64,000 nt of DNA from Microlunatus sagamiharensis (GTDB taxonomy: Bacteria; Actinomycetota; Actinomycetes; Propionibacteriales; Propionibacteriaceae). Numbering within the stretch: the first letter of the stretch is position 1; the number at the start of each line of letters is the position of its first letter. Location of the stretch: positions 3,038,001-3,102,000 of the forward strand of contig NZ_LT629799.1 in the NCBI RefSeq assembly GCF_900105785.1, given 5' to 3'. Both the position numbers and the translations under genes were made by a program. The notes beneath the pieces were generated by a model. The model was given only the letters and a program-made list of their open reading frames with translations, had not been told where the DNA came from and searched no databases. Shown here piece after piece: positions 8,760 to 17,988 of this stretch.

Positions 8760-9047
8760 TCAGCGGACCCGGAACACCTCGTCGCCCTCCGGGGGCACGA
8801 CGGTCGCGTCGACGACGTCGACGCCGGCCAGGAGCGGCCCACGGTGCATCCAGGTGAGGAGGGCGTCAACCGCGTCCTGCCGGCCCTCCAGCGCCGCCTC
8901 GACGGAGCCGTCGGGCAGGTTGCGGACCCAGCCCGCGACGCCGAGCCGCTCGGCCTCGCGGCGGGTGGAGTCGCGGTAGGTCACGTTCTGCACGCGACCG
9001 GTGACCCGGACGTGGCGGCGGACCACCGCCACGTCCGGGACGCCCAC
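8760..9047 (-). CDS. acyP: Acylphosphatase
   Basis: 95 residues, the usual size. The phosphate cradle reads 'GRVQNVTYR', with the catalytic arginine as its last residue; most family members have GRVQGVxFR, so the second glycine is Asn here. The catalytic asparagine is in 'WVRNLPDGSVEAALEG'. It hydrolyses carboxyl-phosphate bonds in small acyl phosphates. The GTG start at 9047 gives a complete fold. It runs convergent to the cyclo-ligase gene with only 16 nt between stops. Confidence 0.9.
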   Translation of the reverse strand: MGVPDVAVVRRHVRVTGRVQNVTYRDSTRREAERLGVAGWVRNLPDGSVEAALEGRQDAVDALLTWMHRGPLLAGVDVVDATVVPPEGDEVFRVR

Positions 9048-9061
9048 GCTCAGGACCTGAC

Positions 9062-9982
9062 CTAGATCCCGACCGGGTTGGTGCGCAGGGTGCGCTCCTC
9101 CGAGCTATGGCGCACGAGCACCTGCCCGTCGCGCTCGACGGTCTCGTACGCCAGCTGCGGCCGCGTCGCCGGGCCGCGCTCGACGGCACCGTCGAGGGCG
9201 AACGCGCTGTCGTGCCACGGGCACACGATGCAGCCGTCCTCGAGCGAGCCCTCGTGCAGCGGTGCGCCGCGGTGGGTGCAGCGGTCGGCCAGGGCGACGA
9301 CGGTGCCGTCGGTCTGGCGGGTGAGCACCACCGGCACCCCGTTCGCGTCCCCGCCGGTCAGCTCGCCGACGCGGACCTCGCCCGCCGCGGCGGCCGGGGT
9401 CCAGTCCTCGTCGGTGTGCTGGAAGGCGGTGGTGTCGATGCCGACGCCGAGCGCGTAGGACATGTGCCCGCCGAGCCAGCCGCCGACCGCCATCGTCGTC
9501 GCGCCGACCACGGACCAGGCGATGCCCCGGGCGTCGTTGCCGCGGTGCCGCTCCCACCAGCTGAGGGCGTACGCCCCGAGCGTGGCCGAGTTGGCGCTCG
9601 CGTGCACCAGGCCGACGCGCTGCTCCGCGCCGTTGGTGTAGGCCCAGTCGGAGCCGCCGCTGGCCATCGTCGGCAGCGCCCCGAGGATGCCCAGCCCGAT
9701 CAGGCGCTTGGCGCCCTTGCGGTCACCGACGACGTCGAAGGCGGCGGCCGCGGTCCACGACCCGATCGGCACGGTCACCAGCAGCGGGTGCAGCGGGTGG
9801 CCGAGGAAGGTGCCGCTCATCAGGTTCTTCCACCACGGCAGCGTCTCGCCGATCTTCTGCTCGACCGCGGCCACCGGGGCGGCGACCGGGTCGAGGAAGT
9901 CCGCGTGCTCGATCGCGCCGACGAGACGGTCCAGCAGCCGGGTGAACGGCGCGGCCGCCGTCAGCGTGCGGGTGCGGCTCAC
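9062..9982 (-). CDS. DUF2231 membrane protein with C-terminal Rieske [2Fe-2S] domain
   Basis: 306 residues. The N-terminal half has several hydrophobic helices of the DUF2231 type ('SGTFLGHPLHPLLVTVPIGS', 'GWLGGHMSYALG'). The C-terminal third is a Rieske domain with both cluster motifs, 'CTHRGAPL' and 'CPWHDSAF', so the Cys-His and Cys-His ligands are intact. It may carry electrons at the membrane. The GTG start at 9980-9982 overlaps the upstream dehydrogenase stop (GTGA), which couples the two. A longer open frame upstream is antisense noise within the dehydrogenase. The partner reaction is not known. Confidence 0.85.
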   Translation of the reverse strand: MSRTRTLTAAAPFTRLLDRLVGAIEHADFLDPVAAPVAAVEQKIGETLPWWKNLMSGTFLGHPLHPLLVTVPIGSWTAAAAFDVVGDRKGAKRLIGLGILGALPTMASGGSDWAYTNGAEQRVGLVHASANSATLGAYALSWWERHRGNDARGIAWSVVGATTMAVGGWLGGHMSYALGVGIDTTAFQHTDEDWTPAAAAGEVRVGELTGGDANGVPVVLTRQTDGTVVALADRCTHRGAPLHEGSLEDGCIVCPWHDSAFALDGAVERGPATRPQLAYETVERDGQVLVRHSSEERTLRTNPVGI

Positions 9983-11166
9983 GGGTTGAGCACGATCTTG
10001 ACGGCGCCGTCTTCCTTGTTCTGGAAGATCTCGTACGCGTGCGCGGCCTCTTCCAGCGACAGGTGGTGCGTCGCGAAGGTGTCGACGCCCAGCGGGTCGT
10101 CGTCGGTCAGCAGCGGCAGGATGTCGGGCACCCAGCGCTTGACGTTCGCCTGACCCATCCGCAGCTGGATCTGCTTGTCGAACAGCGTGAGCATCGGCAG
10201 CGGGTCGGCCGCCCCGCCGTAGACGCCGCTGAGCGAGATCGTTCCGCCGCGGCGGACGAGCTCGATCGCCGAGTAGAAGGCGGCGAGCTTGTCGACCCCG
10301 GAGGTCTTGAGCAGCGGCTCGGCGACGGCGTCGGGCAGCAGCCCGGCCATCGTCTGCACGACCTTGGCCTTGGGCGAGCCGTGGGCGTCGAGGCCGACGG
10401 CGTCGATCACCGCGTCCGCGCCGCGACCCCCGGTCAGGCTCTGCACGGCCTCGAGCAGGTTGTCCCCGGCCTCGTTGAGGTCGATGGTGATGACGCCCCG
10501 CGCGCGGGCCCGCTCGAGCCGCTCGGGCACCAGGTCGACGCCGATGACGGTGCGGCCCGGGTCGTTGTGCAGCGCGATGCGGCAGGCCATGTCGCCGATC
10601 GGGCCGAGGCCCAGGACCAGCAGCGAACCCTCCGGCGGCGCCTCGGCGTACGTCACGGCCTGCCAGGCCGTCGGCAGCACGTCGGAGAGGTAGACGAAGC
10701 GGTCGTCCGAGGGGCCCTCGGGGACCTTGATGTGGGTGAACTGCGCCTGCGGCACGCGTAGGTACTCCGCCTGCCCGCCCGGGACCTGCCCGTAGAGCTT
10801 GGAGTAGCCGAAGAGCGCGGCGCCGCTGCCCTGGTCGCGGACCTGGGTGGTCTCGCACTGGGTGTAGAGCCCGCGGGTGCACATCCAGCAGTGCCCGCAG
10901 GAGATCTGGAACGGGATGACGACGCGGTCGCCGACCTTGAGGTCGCCGACCTCGCTGCCGACCGCCTCGACGATGCCCATCGGCTCGTGGCCGAGGACGT
11001 CCCCGCGGTCCATCAGCGGGCCGAGGGTCTCGTAGAGGTGCAGGTCGGACCCGCAGATGTTGGTGCTGGTGATCTTGATGATGGCGTCGGTCGGCTGCTC
11101 GATCGTGGGGTCGGGCACCTCCTCGACCGAGACGTTCCGCTTGCCCTGCCAGGTGACGGCGCGCAT
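9979..11166 (-). CDS. Zinc-dependent alcohol/formaldehyde-type dehydrogenase (MDR family)
   Basis: 395 residues of the medium-chain dehydrogenase family. Catalytic zinc ligands are visible in 'NICGSDLHLY' and 'GHEPMGIVEAVG'. The structural zinc loop has 'SCGHCWMCTRGLYTQC', and the Rossmann motif is 'VLGLGPIGDMACRIAL'. The insert and length resemble glutathione-independent formaldehyde dehydrogenase-like enzymes, but the substrate is unproven. It is coupled to the downstream DUF2231-Rieske gene, suggesting a redox pair. Confidence 0.85.
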   Translation of the reverse strand: MRAVTWQGKRNVSVEEVPDPTIEQPTDAIIKITSTNICGSDLHLYETLGPLMDRGDVLGHEPMGIVEAVGSEVGDLKVGDRVVIPFQISCGHCWMCTRGLYTQCETTQVRDQGSGAALFGYSKLYGQVPGGQAEYLRVPQAQFTHIKVPEGPSDDRFVYLSDVLPTAWQAVTYAEAPPEGSLLVLGLGPIGDMACRIALHNDPGRTVIGVDLVPERLERARARGVITIDLNEAGDNLLEAVQSLTGGRGADAVIDAVGLDAHGSPKAKVVQTMAGLLPDAVAEPLLKTSGVDKLAAFYSAIELVRRGGTISLSGVYGGAADPLPMLTLFDKQIQLRMGQANVKRWVPDILPLLTDDDPLGVDTFATHHLSLEEAAHAYEIFQNKEDGAVKIVLNP

Positions 11167-11255
11167 GGCCGTTCCTTCCGTCGGTGTGTCGGGTGGGACT
11201 CACCTGCACCGTCGCACCGCCGGTCAGGCGGTGCGACGGCGGGTGGGCCTGGGTG

Positions 11256-11444
11256 CTAGGAGCTGATCTCCTTGGTGACGCCGTTCGGGCCACCGAACTC
11301 ACGGTCGGGCAGGTCGTTCAGGAACGTCATGACCTCGTCGTCCGCGCCGTTGTCCTTGGCGGTGGCGATGAGGTCGTCCTTGCTGGCGGGGTAGTTCGCG
11401 CCCTTGAGCGCCTTCTGCAGGTGGATCGGGTTGATGTCAGCCAT
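11256..11444 (-). CDS. DUF2795 small protein
   Basis: 62 residues. 'INPIHLQKALKGANYPASKDDLIATAKDNGADDEVMTFLNDLPDREF' is the complete DUF2795 pattern of a short helical protein. No function is established for the family. It lies 89 nt downstream of the dehydrogenase start, in the same direction. No signal peptide or cysteine is present. Confidence 0.85.
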   Translation of the reverse strand: MADINPIHLQKALKGANYPASKDDLIATAKDNGADDEVMTFLNDLPDREFGGPNGVTKEISS

Positions 11445-11502
11445 GCCCTTCCCCTACCCGGCTCGGGTGGGGCGCAATCAGCCCGGCACCGCGCCGGCCC
11501 GC

Positions 11503-11542
11503 CCCGTTCCCGTACGGGGTCGTCACGAGCGGGAGTGACGAC
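11503..11542 (-). terminator. Paired hairpins downstream of ileS
   Basis: Two adjacent inverted repeats: CCCCGT/ACGGGG near 11503-11518, and GTCGTCAC/GTGACGAC at 11519-11542 with an 8-nt loop. They lie about 50 nt after the ileS stop and are the likely terminator of that long transcript. Confidence 0.55.
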
Positions 11543-11593
11543 GCGCCGACGGCCTCCGCAGAGATCGCCGGTGCGTCGTCACGCTCGGTGGTT

Positions 11594-14500
11594 CTAGATC
11601 CGGCTGAGCGCCAGCCGCACCTGCTGGCCGTCGCCGACGGCCACCCCGGCCGAGCCGTCCGGGACCGCGCCCCCGATCTCGACCGACGCCGCCAGGACCT
11701 CGCGGGCCACGAGGTCGCGGTGCTGCTCCAGCGCCCCGCGCACGCGCTCGTCGCCGTCGAGCACGAGGGCGATCCGGTCGCTCACCTGGAGCCCGGCGTC
11801 GCGACGCGCCTGCTGGACCGCGCGGACGACGTCGCGCGCCAGGCCCTCGGCCGCCAGCTCCGGGGTGACCGCGGTGTCCAGCACGACGAACCCGCCGCCG
11901 GGCAGCATCGAGACCGCCCGCTGGTCGTCGGCGCCGGTCTCGGCGACCTGCGTGAGGAGCGTGTACTCCCCCGCCTGCAGGGCGATGCCGCCCGCGGTAA
12001 CTCCACCGTCGGCGTCGACCGACCAGTCGCCGCCCTTGCTGCCCTTGATCGCGGTCTGCACCTCGCGTCCCAGACGCGGACCGGCGGCCCGGGCGTTCAC
12101 CTGGAGCACCTGGCGCACGCCGAAGGAGCCCGCCGCCTCGTCGTCGGCCGCGACCAGGTCGACGGCCCGCACGTTGAGCTCGTCGCGGACGAGGTCCACG
12201 AAGGGCTCCAGCGCCGCGGGGTCGTCGGTCACCACCGTGAGGCGCGACAGCGGCAGGCGTACGCGCAGCCCCTCGGCCTTGCGCAGCGCCGAGCCCGTCG
12301 AGCAGACCTCGCGGACCCGGTCCATCGCCGCGGTCAGGGACGCGGCGTCCTCCGACGCCTCGCCCACCGTCGGCCAGTCCTCCAGGTGCACCGAACGTCC
12401 ACCCGTCAGCCCGCGCCACACCTCCTCGCCCACCAGCGGCAGCAGCGGCGCCGCCGCGCGGGTCACGGTCTCGAGCACCGTGTAGAGCGTGTCGAACGCC
12501 GCGTGCGAGGCGTCGGAGTCGCCGTCCCAGAAGCGGTCGCGGGAGCGCCGGATGTACCAGTTGCTCAGCACCTCGAGGAAGCCGCGCACCGCGTCGCAGG
12601 CGCCCGCGACGTCGAGGGTGTCGAGCCGCGTGGTGAGGTCGGCGACGAGCTCGTCGAGCTTGCCCAGGACGTAGCGGTCGAGCACGTGCTCGGAGTCGCG
12701 GCTGATCTTGGCCTCGTAGCCGGCGCCGCCGTTGGCCGCGTTCGCGTACAGGGTGAAGAAGTAGTACGCGTTCCACAGCGGGATGAGCGTCTGGCGCACG
12801 CCCTCGCGGATGCCCTGCTCGGTGACGACGAGGTTGCCGCCGCGCAGGATCGGGCTCGACATGAGGAACCAGCGCATCGCGTCGGCCCCGTCGCGGTCGA
12901 AGACCTCGCTCACGTCGGGGTAGTTGCGCAGCGACTTGCTCATCTTGGCGCCGTCGCTGCCCAGCACGATGCCGTGGCTGATGCAGCTGGAGAAGGCCGG
13001 CCGGTCGAAGAGCGCCGTCGCCAGCACGTGCATCGTGTAGAACCAGCCGCGCGTCTGCCCGATGTACTCGACGATGAAGTCGCCCGGGTAGTGGTGCTCG
13101 AACCAGCCCGCGTTCTCGAACGGGTAGTGGACCTGGGCGTAGGGCATCGACCCGGAGTCGAACCACACGTCGAAGACGTCGCCGATCCGGCGCATGGTCG
13201 AGCGCCCCGTCGGGTCGTCGGGGTTGGGCCGGGTCAGCTCGTCGATGAACGGGCGGTGCAGGTCGGTGACCTCCACGCCGAAGTCCGCCTCGAGCTGCGC
13301 GATCGAGCCGTAGACGTCGGTGCGCGGGTGGGCCGGGTCGTCGGAGACCCAGATCGGGATCGGCGTGCCCCAGTAGCGGTTGCGGCTGATCGACCAGTCG
13401 CGCGCGCCGGCCAGCCACTTGCCGAACTGGCCGTCCTTGACGTGCTCGGGCACCCAGGTGATCTGGTCGTTGAGCTCGCCCATGCGGTGCTTGATCTTGG
13501 TGACCTCGACGAACCAGCTCGACACGGCCTTGTAGATCAGCGGGTTGCGGCAGCGCCAGCAGTGCGGGTAGGAGTGCGCGTACGACTCCTGGCGCAGCAG
13601 CACCGTGCCCGGCGTGACCGAGCCCGCGGCACCGCCCCGGGTGACCGTCTTGAGGTCGTCGATGACGTGCGGGTTCGCGTCGAAGACGAGCATGCCGGCG
13701 TACTCCTCGACCGGCCAGGTGAACTTCCCGTCCGGCCCGACCGGCATCACCGCCTCGATGCCCTCGCGGTCGGTGACCTCCTTGTCCTCCTCGCCGAAGG
13801 CGCCGGCGCTGTGGACCAGCCCGGTGCCCTCGTCGGTGCTGACGAAGTCGGCGACGACGACGCGGTGCGCACGCGGGTGGCCGGCGTAGTAGGAGAACGG
13901 CGGCGCGTACGAGCGGCCGACCAGGTCGGCGCCGGTGAGGCGCTCGACGACGCGGGACTGCCAGTCGAAGCCCTTCTCCTTGGCGGCGTCGCCGAAGAGC
14001 TCGCGGGCGTACGCGGCCACGCGCGCCTCGCCGATCACGTAGCGCTCGGTCGTGCCGGTGTAGTCGCTCTCGACGACCACGTAGTCGATCTCCGGGGAGA
14101 CCATGATCGCCAGGTTGCTCGGCAGGGTCCACGGCGTCGTCGTCCAGATCAGCGCGAGCTCGCCGGTCTCGAGGCGGAAGCCGACGGTGACGGCCGGGTC
14201 GTTGCGCACCTGGTAGACGTCGTCGTCCATGCGCAGCTCGTGGCTGGACAGCGGCGTCTCGTCGTTCCAGCAGTAGGGCAGCACGCGCCAGCCCTCGTAG
14301 ACCAGGCCCTTGTCGTAGAGCGTCTTGAACGCCCACAGCACCGACTCCATGTAGTCGGGCTCGAGGGTCTTGTAGTCGTTGTCGAAGTCGACCCAGCGCG
14401 CCTGGCGGGTGACGTAGTCCTGCCACTCGTCGGTGTAGCGCAGCACGGACTCCCGGCACGCGGCGTTGAACTTCTCGACGCCGAGCTCCTCGATGTCGGC

Positions 14501-14878
14501 CTTGGTCTTCAGCCCGAGCTGACGCATCGCCTCGAGCTCGGCGGGCAGGCCGTGGGTGTCCCAGCCGAAGCGCCGCTCGACGTGGCGCCCGCGCATCGTC
14601 TGGTAGCGCGGGACGATGTCCTTGACGTAGCCGGTCAGCAGGTGGCCGTAGTGCGGCAGGCCGTTGGCGAAGGGCGGCCCGTCGTAGAAGACGAACTCGT
14701 TGGCGCCGTCCGTGCCCGTCGGGTTCCTCGCGACCGAGGCGCGGAAGGTGTCGTCACCCTTCCAGAACGCGAGGACGCCCTCCTCGATGCGCGGGAAGTC
14801 CGGGCTCGCGGGGACGCCGCCCCTGGTCTCCACGTTCCCTGAGCCTGTCGAAGGGCCGGTCTTCTGCTTGGGGTACAT
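11594..14878 (-). CDS. ileS: Isoleucyl-tRNA synthetase
   Basis: 1094 residues. The class I signature is '[11 protein letters not shown]' (HxGH), the second is 'KMSKSLRN', and the editing domain lies between them. The length and C-terminal half resemble the long, eukaryote-like IleRS form common in actinobacteria; that subtype is an inference. The ATG at 14878 (MYPKQK) sits just past the T-box leader. Codons near residues 8-14 coincide with a copy of a 19-nt interspersed repeat (14837-14855), so the N-terminus carries a short foreign-looking stretch read in frame. Regulation is by tRNA-Ile charging through the T-box. Confidence 0.97.
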   Translation of the reverse strand: MYPKQKTGPSTGSGNVETRGGVPASPDFPRIEEGVLAFWKGDDTFRASVARNPTGTDGANEFVFYDGPPFANGLPHYGHLLTGYVKDIVPRYQTMRGRHVERRFGWDTHGLPAELEAMRQLGLKTKADIEELGVEKFNAACRESVLRYTDEWQDYVTRQARWVDFDNDYKTLEPDYMESVLWAFKTLYDKGLVYEGWRVLPYCWNDETPLSSHELRMDDDVYQVRNDPAVTVGFRLETGELALIWTTTPWTLPSNLAIMVSPEIDYVVVESDYTGTTERYVIGEARVAAYARELFGDAAKEKGFDWQSRVVERLTGADLVGRSYAPPFSYYAGHPRAHRVVVADFVSTDEGTGLVHSAGAFGEEDKEVTDREGIEAVMPVGPDGKFTWPVEEYAGMLVFDANPHVIDDLKTVTRGGAAGSVTPGTVLLRQESYAHSYPHCWRCRNPLIYKAVSSWFVEVTKIKHRMGELNDQITWVPEHVKDGQFGKWLAGARDWSISRNRYWGTPIPIWVSDDPAHPRTDVYGSIAQLEADFGVEVTDLHRPFIDELTRPNPDDPTGRSTMRRIGDVFDVWFDSGSMPYAQVHYPFENAGWFEHHYPGDFIVEYIGQTRGWFYTMHVLATALFDRPAFSSCISHGIVLGSDGAKMSKSLRNYPDVSEVFDRDGADAMRWFLMSSPILRGGNLVVTEQGIREGVRQTLIPLWNAYYFFTLYANAANGGAGYEAKISRDSEHVLDRYVLGKLDELVADLTTRLDTLDVAGACDAVRGFLEVLSNWYIRRSRDRFWDGDSDASHAAFDTLYTVLETVTRAAAPLLPLVGEEVWRGLTGGRSVHLEDWPTVGEASEDAASLTAAMDRVREVCSTGSALRKAEGLRVRLPLSRLTVVTDDPAALEPFVDLVRDELNVRAVDLVAADDEAAGSFGVRQVLQVNARAAGPRLGREVQTAIKGSKGGDWSVDADGGVTAGGIALQAGEYTLLTQVAETGADDQRAVSMLPGGGFVVLDTAVTPELAAEGLARDVVRAVQQARRDAGLQVSDRIALVLDGDERVRGALEQHRDLVAREVLAASVEIGGAVPDGSAGVAVGDGQQVRLALSRI
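14837..14855. repeat. REP-like 19-mer, copy 1 (inside ileS 5' end)
   Basis: CCCTGAGCCTGTCGAAGGG, identical to a second copy at 15163-15181. It is an imperfect palindrome. Here it is translated in frame near the ileS N-terminus. The same kind of sequence is scattered in many actinobacterial genomes. Confidence 0.8.
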
Positions 14879-14920
14879 CGGCGTGTCTCTCGTGATCGCG
14901 TTCGTGCACTGACCACGAGG

Positions 14921-15108
14921 ACGACGGGCCCCCGTCCGAGGACCCACCGCGGTACCACCCCGCTTGACGGCCCACCGGCACGGCCGCCCGCTCGTCCGGG
15001 CTGTGTCGGGCCCACCCGTCCGGTTCTACTGAGGCCCCGCTCGCGCTCGGCCCGTTCTTCCGGAGGCTCGCCGGTGATGGCCGGGTCGACGCCTTGTGGA
15101 CCTCATCC
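14921..15108 (-). promoter_or_regulatory. T-box leader of ileS (isoleucine-specific)
   Basis: On the minus strand, the sequence AAGCGGGGTGGTACCGCGG at 14947-14965 matches the T-box consensus almost base for base. Its UGGU bulge is complementary to the ACCA end expected of uncharged tRNA-Ile. Upstream, an ATC triplet at 15076-15078 lies in CCATCACCGG, the position of the specifier in the ultra-short stem I leaders of actinobacterial ileS genes. Those leaders usually act on translation. A GACGGG/CCCGTC hairpin lies between the T-box and the start; there is no clear U-tract. Positions 14879-14920 hold no other recognisable site. Confidence 0.93.
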
Positions 15109-15162
15109 TAGCGACGTGCCCCCGTGGTGGCACCACACTTCACGCCGCGCACGCGGTACGTC

Positions 15163-15181
15163 CCCTGAGCCTGTCGAAGGG
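15163..15181. repeat. REP-like 19-mer, copy 2
   Basis: Identical to the copy at 14837-14855 and in the same orientation, 326 nt away. It begins one base beyond the stop of the penicillin-acylase-like gene, in the spacer before the ileS leader. Confidence 0.8.
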
Positions 15182-15182
15182 C

Positions 15183-17702
15183 CTAGCCGTCGGGCGTGAG
15201 GACGAGCGTGTGCCGCGTCTGCGCGGCCACGGCGTTGCGCGTGGTGACCATCGGCCACGTGCGGTTCGTCGCCCACAGCTCGGCCTGGTCGGCGTAGTAG
15301 GGGCCGAAGGGGTGGCCCGAGGCGCCGCTCTGGTTGACCCAGCGCCCGCCGTCGGGGTCGGCCAGGTCGACCAGCATCCGCATCGTCGGCCCGGCGGTGA
15401 CGGTGTAGCCGTCGGCGCCGTACGCGAGCGCGTTCACCGTCGCCGGGGCGCCGCCGACGCCGACCGGCTTGCGGTTGAACAGCGCCTCGACGGCCGGGTT
15501 GCCGCTCGTGCCGAGCGTCGAGCTCTTCAGCGCGACCGTGTGGATCCGGTCCCACGACCAGCCCGCCGGGTCGCGGGACATGAGCGAGGTCGCCTCCTTG
15601 CGCGCCAGCGTCATGGCCGCGAGCAGGACGTCGTCGCGCTTCTCCACGCCCGGCGTCGAGGCGTCGTCCCACCAGGGGTTGTCCGGGTCCTGCAGCAGCG
15701 TGTCGAGCACCGCGTACCAGCGGTCCCCGCCGGCCGGCCACAGCGCGGGCGGCAGCTGGTCGCGGAAGACGAGCTTTTCCAGGTCGTGCTCGACGACGGC
15801 GAAGTAGGCCGCGGCCGCCGAGCCCGGCTCCATCCGGTAGTCCCACCCGAGCAGGGTCTGCTGGCCCTCGCGCACGAATGCGTCGTCGACGCGCACCTTG
15901 AGCAGCGCGGGGACGAGGTCGGCGGCGAACCGCTGCCGGGTGTCGTAGAACAGCGGCTCGGCCGTCGCAGCGGTCAGGCCGCGCGCGTCGGTGAGCCGGT
16001 CGAGCAGCTCCTGGCTGCGCCAGCCGTAGGAGTTCGCGGACCCGACGACGTAGGGGTACTGCGACCCGATCACCTGGTTGTTGGCGGCCACCACGACGCC
16101 GCTCGACGGGTTCTCCACGAAGGGCAGCTCGGCGAACGGGATCGTGCCCGTCCAGTCGTAGCGGCGGTCCCAGCCCGGCACCGGCACGGTGCCGTCGCCG
16201 CGGCCGCGGACCGGCACCAGCCCGGGGAGCTGGTAGCCGATGTTCCCGCGGACGTCGGCGTAGACGAGGTTCTGCGAGGGCACCGTGAGCAGCGAGGCGG
16301 CGCTGCGGAAGGAGTCCCAGTCGCTCGCCGCGTCCAGCCCGAGCAGGGCGTCCATGCTGCGGCCCGGCGTCGAGCCGGTCCAGGCGATCGAGACCGCGTA
16401 CGCCCCGCCCGGCGCGTCGGTGCGGCGGCCGGCGTCGGCGGTGGCCGGGTCGGCGTCGGACAGCAGCGGACCGTGCCGGGTCGAGCGGACCGTGATGGTG
16501 CGCGGCTCGTCCTCGCCGGCGACGCGCAGCTCCTCGGTGCGGACGGTCAGGGGCTCGTACGCCTCCCCCACCCGCACGGTGTCGCCGACGACCTGCTCGA
16601 GGTAGAGGTCCTGCACGTCGGCGTAGCTGGTGGTCATGCCCCAGGCGATCGAGGCGTTGCGCCCGATCACCACGCCCGGGAGGCCGGTGATCGAGTAGCC
16701 GGTGACGTCGAAGGGGCAGTCGCGCCCCACGGTCCCGCAGTGCAGGCCGACCTGGGCGAGCACCGAGGGGATGGAGGCCGCTAGGTGCGGGTCGTTGGAC
16801 AGCATCGGCTTGCCGCTGGCGGTGTGCGCGCCGCTGACGACCCAGGAGTTGGACCCGATGCCGTCGCCGGAGCCGAAGAGGCCGGTCAGCGTCTCCCGCG
16901 CCCGGGCCGAGGCCTCGACCGCGCCCGTCCCCTCGGTCGCGGCCACGGTCCCCGACGGCCCGGCTGACGTCGTCCCCGTGGCGTCGGGGTCGAAGGCCTT
17001 CCCGCGGACCGTCCCGGCGGTCACGATCGGGTCGTAGCCCGGCAGCGGGCCCGGGAAGAGGTCGGCGGCGCGGTCGGCACCCACCGCGGCGGTGGCGCGG
17101 GCGCGGTAGGTCTCGGCGTCGGCGTTCGAGCCCAGCTGCCAGCCGAAGACCTTGAGGATGGCGAGGGAGTCGACCGCGGTCCACGGCTCCGGCGTCGCGA
17201 CGCGGCCCGCCAGGTCGAGCACGCTGTACTCCAGCGACAGCTGCCCCGGCGAGCGTCCGCGCAGGTAGGCGTTGACGCCCGAGGCGTACGCGTCCAGGTA
17301 GCGCCGGGTCGAGGGCGACAGCAGCGGCAGCTCGGCCTCGGCCGTGCGGTACCAGCCGAGCGTCCGGACGAAGGTGTCGGTGGAGACCTGCGAGGACCCG
17401 AACAGCTCCGACAGGCGCCCGGCCGCCGCGTGCCGGCGCACGTCCATCTCGAAGAAGCGGTCGGACGCCGCCACGTAGCCCTGCGCCTCGAAGAGGTCCT
17501 CGGGCTCGTCGGCGTAGACCTGCGGCACGCCGTGGTCCTCCCGCAGGACCGTCGCGCGCCCGTTCAGGCCCGGCAGGGTGACCTCCCCCTCGAGCATCGG
17601 CAGCGGCCGCCGCACGGTGGCGGCGCCGAGGCTGACCAGCCCGCCGGCGACCAGCACGACCACCACGAGCGCGAAGACGAGCCAGCGGGGGACGAGACGC
17701 AC
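15183..17702 (-). CDS. Penicillin acylase family (Ntn-hydrolase) protein
   Basis: 839 residues. A hydrophobic N-terminal segment (about residues 7-29) anchors or exports the protein. The precursor is expected to self-cleave before Ser284 in 'GIGSNSWVVSG', which becomes the N-terminal nucleophile. 'HTASGKPMLSNDPHL' and 'GRNASIAWGMTT' are further family motifs. Members hydrolyse penicillins, acyl-homoserine lactones or other N-acyl amides; the substrate here is unknown. The GTG start at 17702 directly precedes the basic-hydrophobic signal. The gene stands alone, with the 19-mer repeat at its end. Confidence 0.9.
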   Translation of the reverse strand: MRLVPRWLVFALVVVVLVAGGLVSLGAATVRRPLPMLEGEVTLPGLNGRATVLREDHGVPQVYADEPEDLFEAQGYVAASDRFFEMDVRRHAAAGRLSELFGSSQVSTDTFVRTLGWYRTAEAELPLLSPSTRRYLDAYASGVNAYLRGRSPGQLSLEYSVLDLAGRVATPEPWTAVDSLAILKVFGWQLGSNADAETYRARATAAVGADRAADLFPGPLPGYDPIVTAGTVRGKAFDPDATGTTSAGPSGTVAATEGTGAVEASARARETLTGLFGSGDGIGSNSWVVSGAHTASGKPMLSNDPHLAASIPSVLAQVGLHCGTVGRDCPFDVTGYSITGLPGVVIGRNASIAWGMTTSYADVQDLYLEQVVGDTVRVGEAYEPLTVRTEELRVAGEDEPRTITVRSTRHGPLLSDADPATADAGRRTDAPGGAYAVSIAWTGSTPGRSMDALLGLDAASDWDSFRSAASLLTVPSQNLVYADVRGNIGYQLPGLVPVRGRGDGTVPVPGWDRRYDWTGTIPFAELPFVENPSSGVVVAANNQVIGSQYPYVVGSANSYGWRSQELLDRLTDARGLTAATAEPLFYDTRQRFAADLVPALLKVRVDDAFVREGQQTLLGWDYRMEPGSAAAAYFAVVEHDLEKLVFRDQLPPALWPAGGDRWYAVLDTLLQDPDNPWWDDASTPGVEKRDDVLLAAMTLARKEATSLMSRDPAGWSWDRIHTVALKSSTLGTSGNPAVEALFNRKPVGVGGAPATVNALAYGADGYTVTAGPTMRMLVDLADPDGGRWVNQSGASGHPFGPYYADQAELWATNRTWPMVTTRNAVAAQTRHTLVLTPDG

Positions 17703-17712
17703 GTGCTTGATT

Positions 17713-17823
17713 GTCCTCGCTCCGCTCGAACGCGGACCGCGCTCTCACCCGGTGTCTTCCTCCTCGTTCGCGAACGAGAAGCGTGTTCGCACTCTCGTCG
17801 TCCAGACACCGGCGCGCGGTCCG
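17713..17823 (+). repeat. Nested triple-stem element, copy A
   Basis: Three nested inverted repeats: outer CGGACCGCGC (17733-17742) with GCGCGGTCCG (17814-17823); middle CCGGTGTC (17749-17756) with GACACCGG (17805-17812); inner GCGAAC (17770-17775) with GTTCGC (17785-17790) and loop GAGAAGCGT. Connectors are TCTCAC, TTCCTCC and TCGTCGTCCA. A leader (GTCCTCGCTCCGCTCGAACG) precedes. It lies between the divergent penicillin-acylase and ruc genes. Confidence 0.85.
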
Positions 17824-17915
17824 GTGGTGGTCGACTTGAAGACGTCGAGGTCAGGTCAGAGACGTCGGCGTCGGGCAGGAAGGCGCACGGCTCGTTCCGG
17901 CGTCCCGGGAATGGG

Positions 17916-17942
17916 TTGGCAGTCGATATTCTTGAGTGCTAG
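17916..17942. promoter_or_regulatory. CIRCE element (HrcA operator)
   Basis: TTGGCAGTC, 9 nt, GAGTGCTAG. The consensus is TTAGCACTC-N9-GAGTGCTAA, so 15 of 18 arm bases agree and the spacing is exact. It ends 46 nt before the ATG of the zinc-ribbon gene at 17989. HrcA represses heat-shock genes through this site. No hrcA gene is in the window. Confidence 0.85.
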
Positions 17943-17988
17943 CGAGACACGGTCGGCCCGCGGGGCCGGTCACGACGGAGAGAGCACC

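Noticed and set aside
11588-14842. Rightward open frame of over 1000 codons opposite ileS
   Set aside because: It is the antisense of ileS. GC-rich third positions remove stops from the other strand; the peptide is Arg/Ala/His-rich with no domain.
15183-17702. Antibiotic-resistance determinant
   Set aside because: The penicillin acylase fold is shared by many amidases; nothing in the context indicates beta-lactam resistance.
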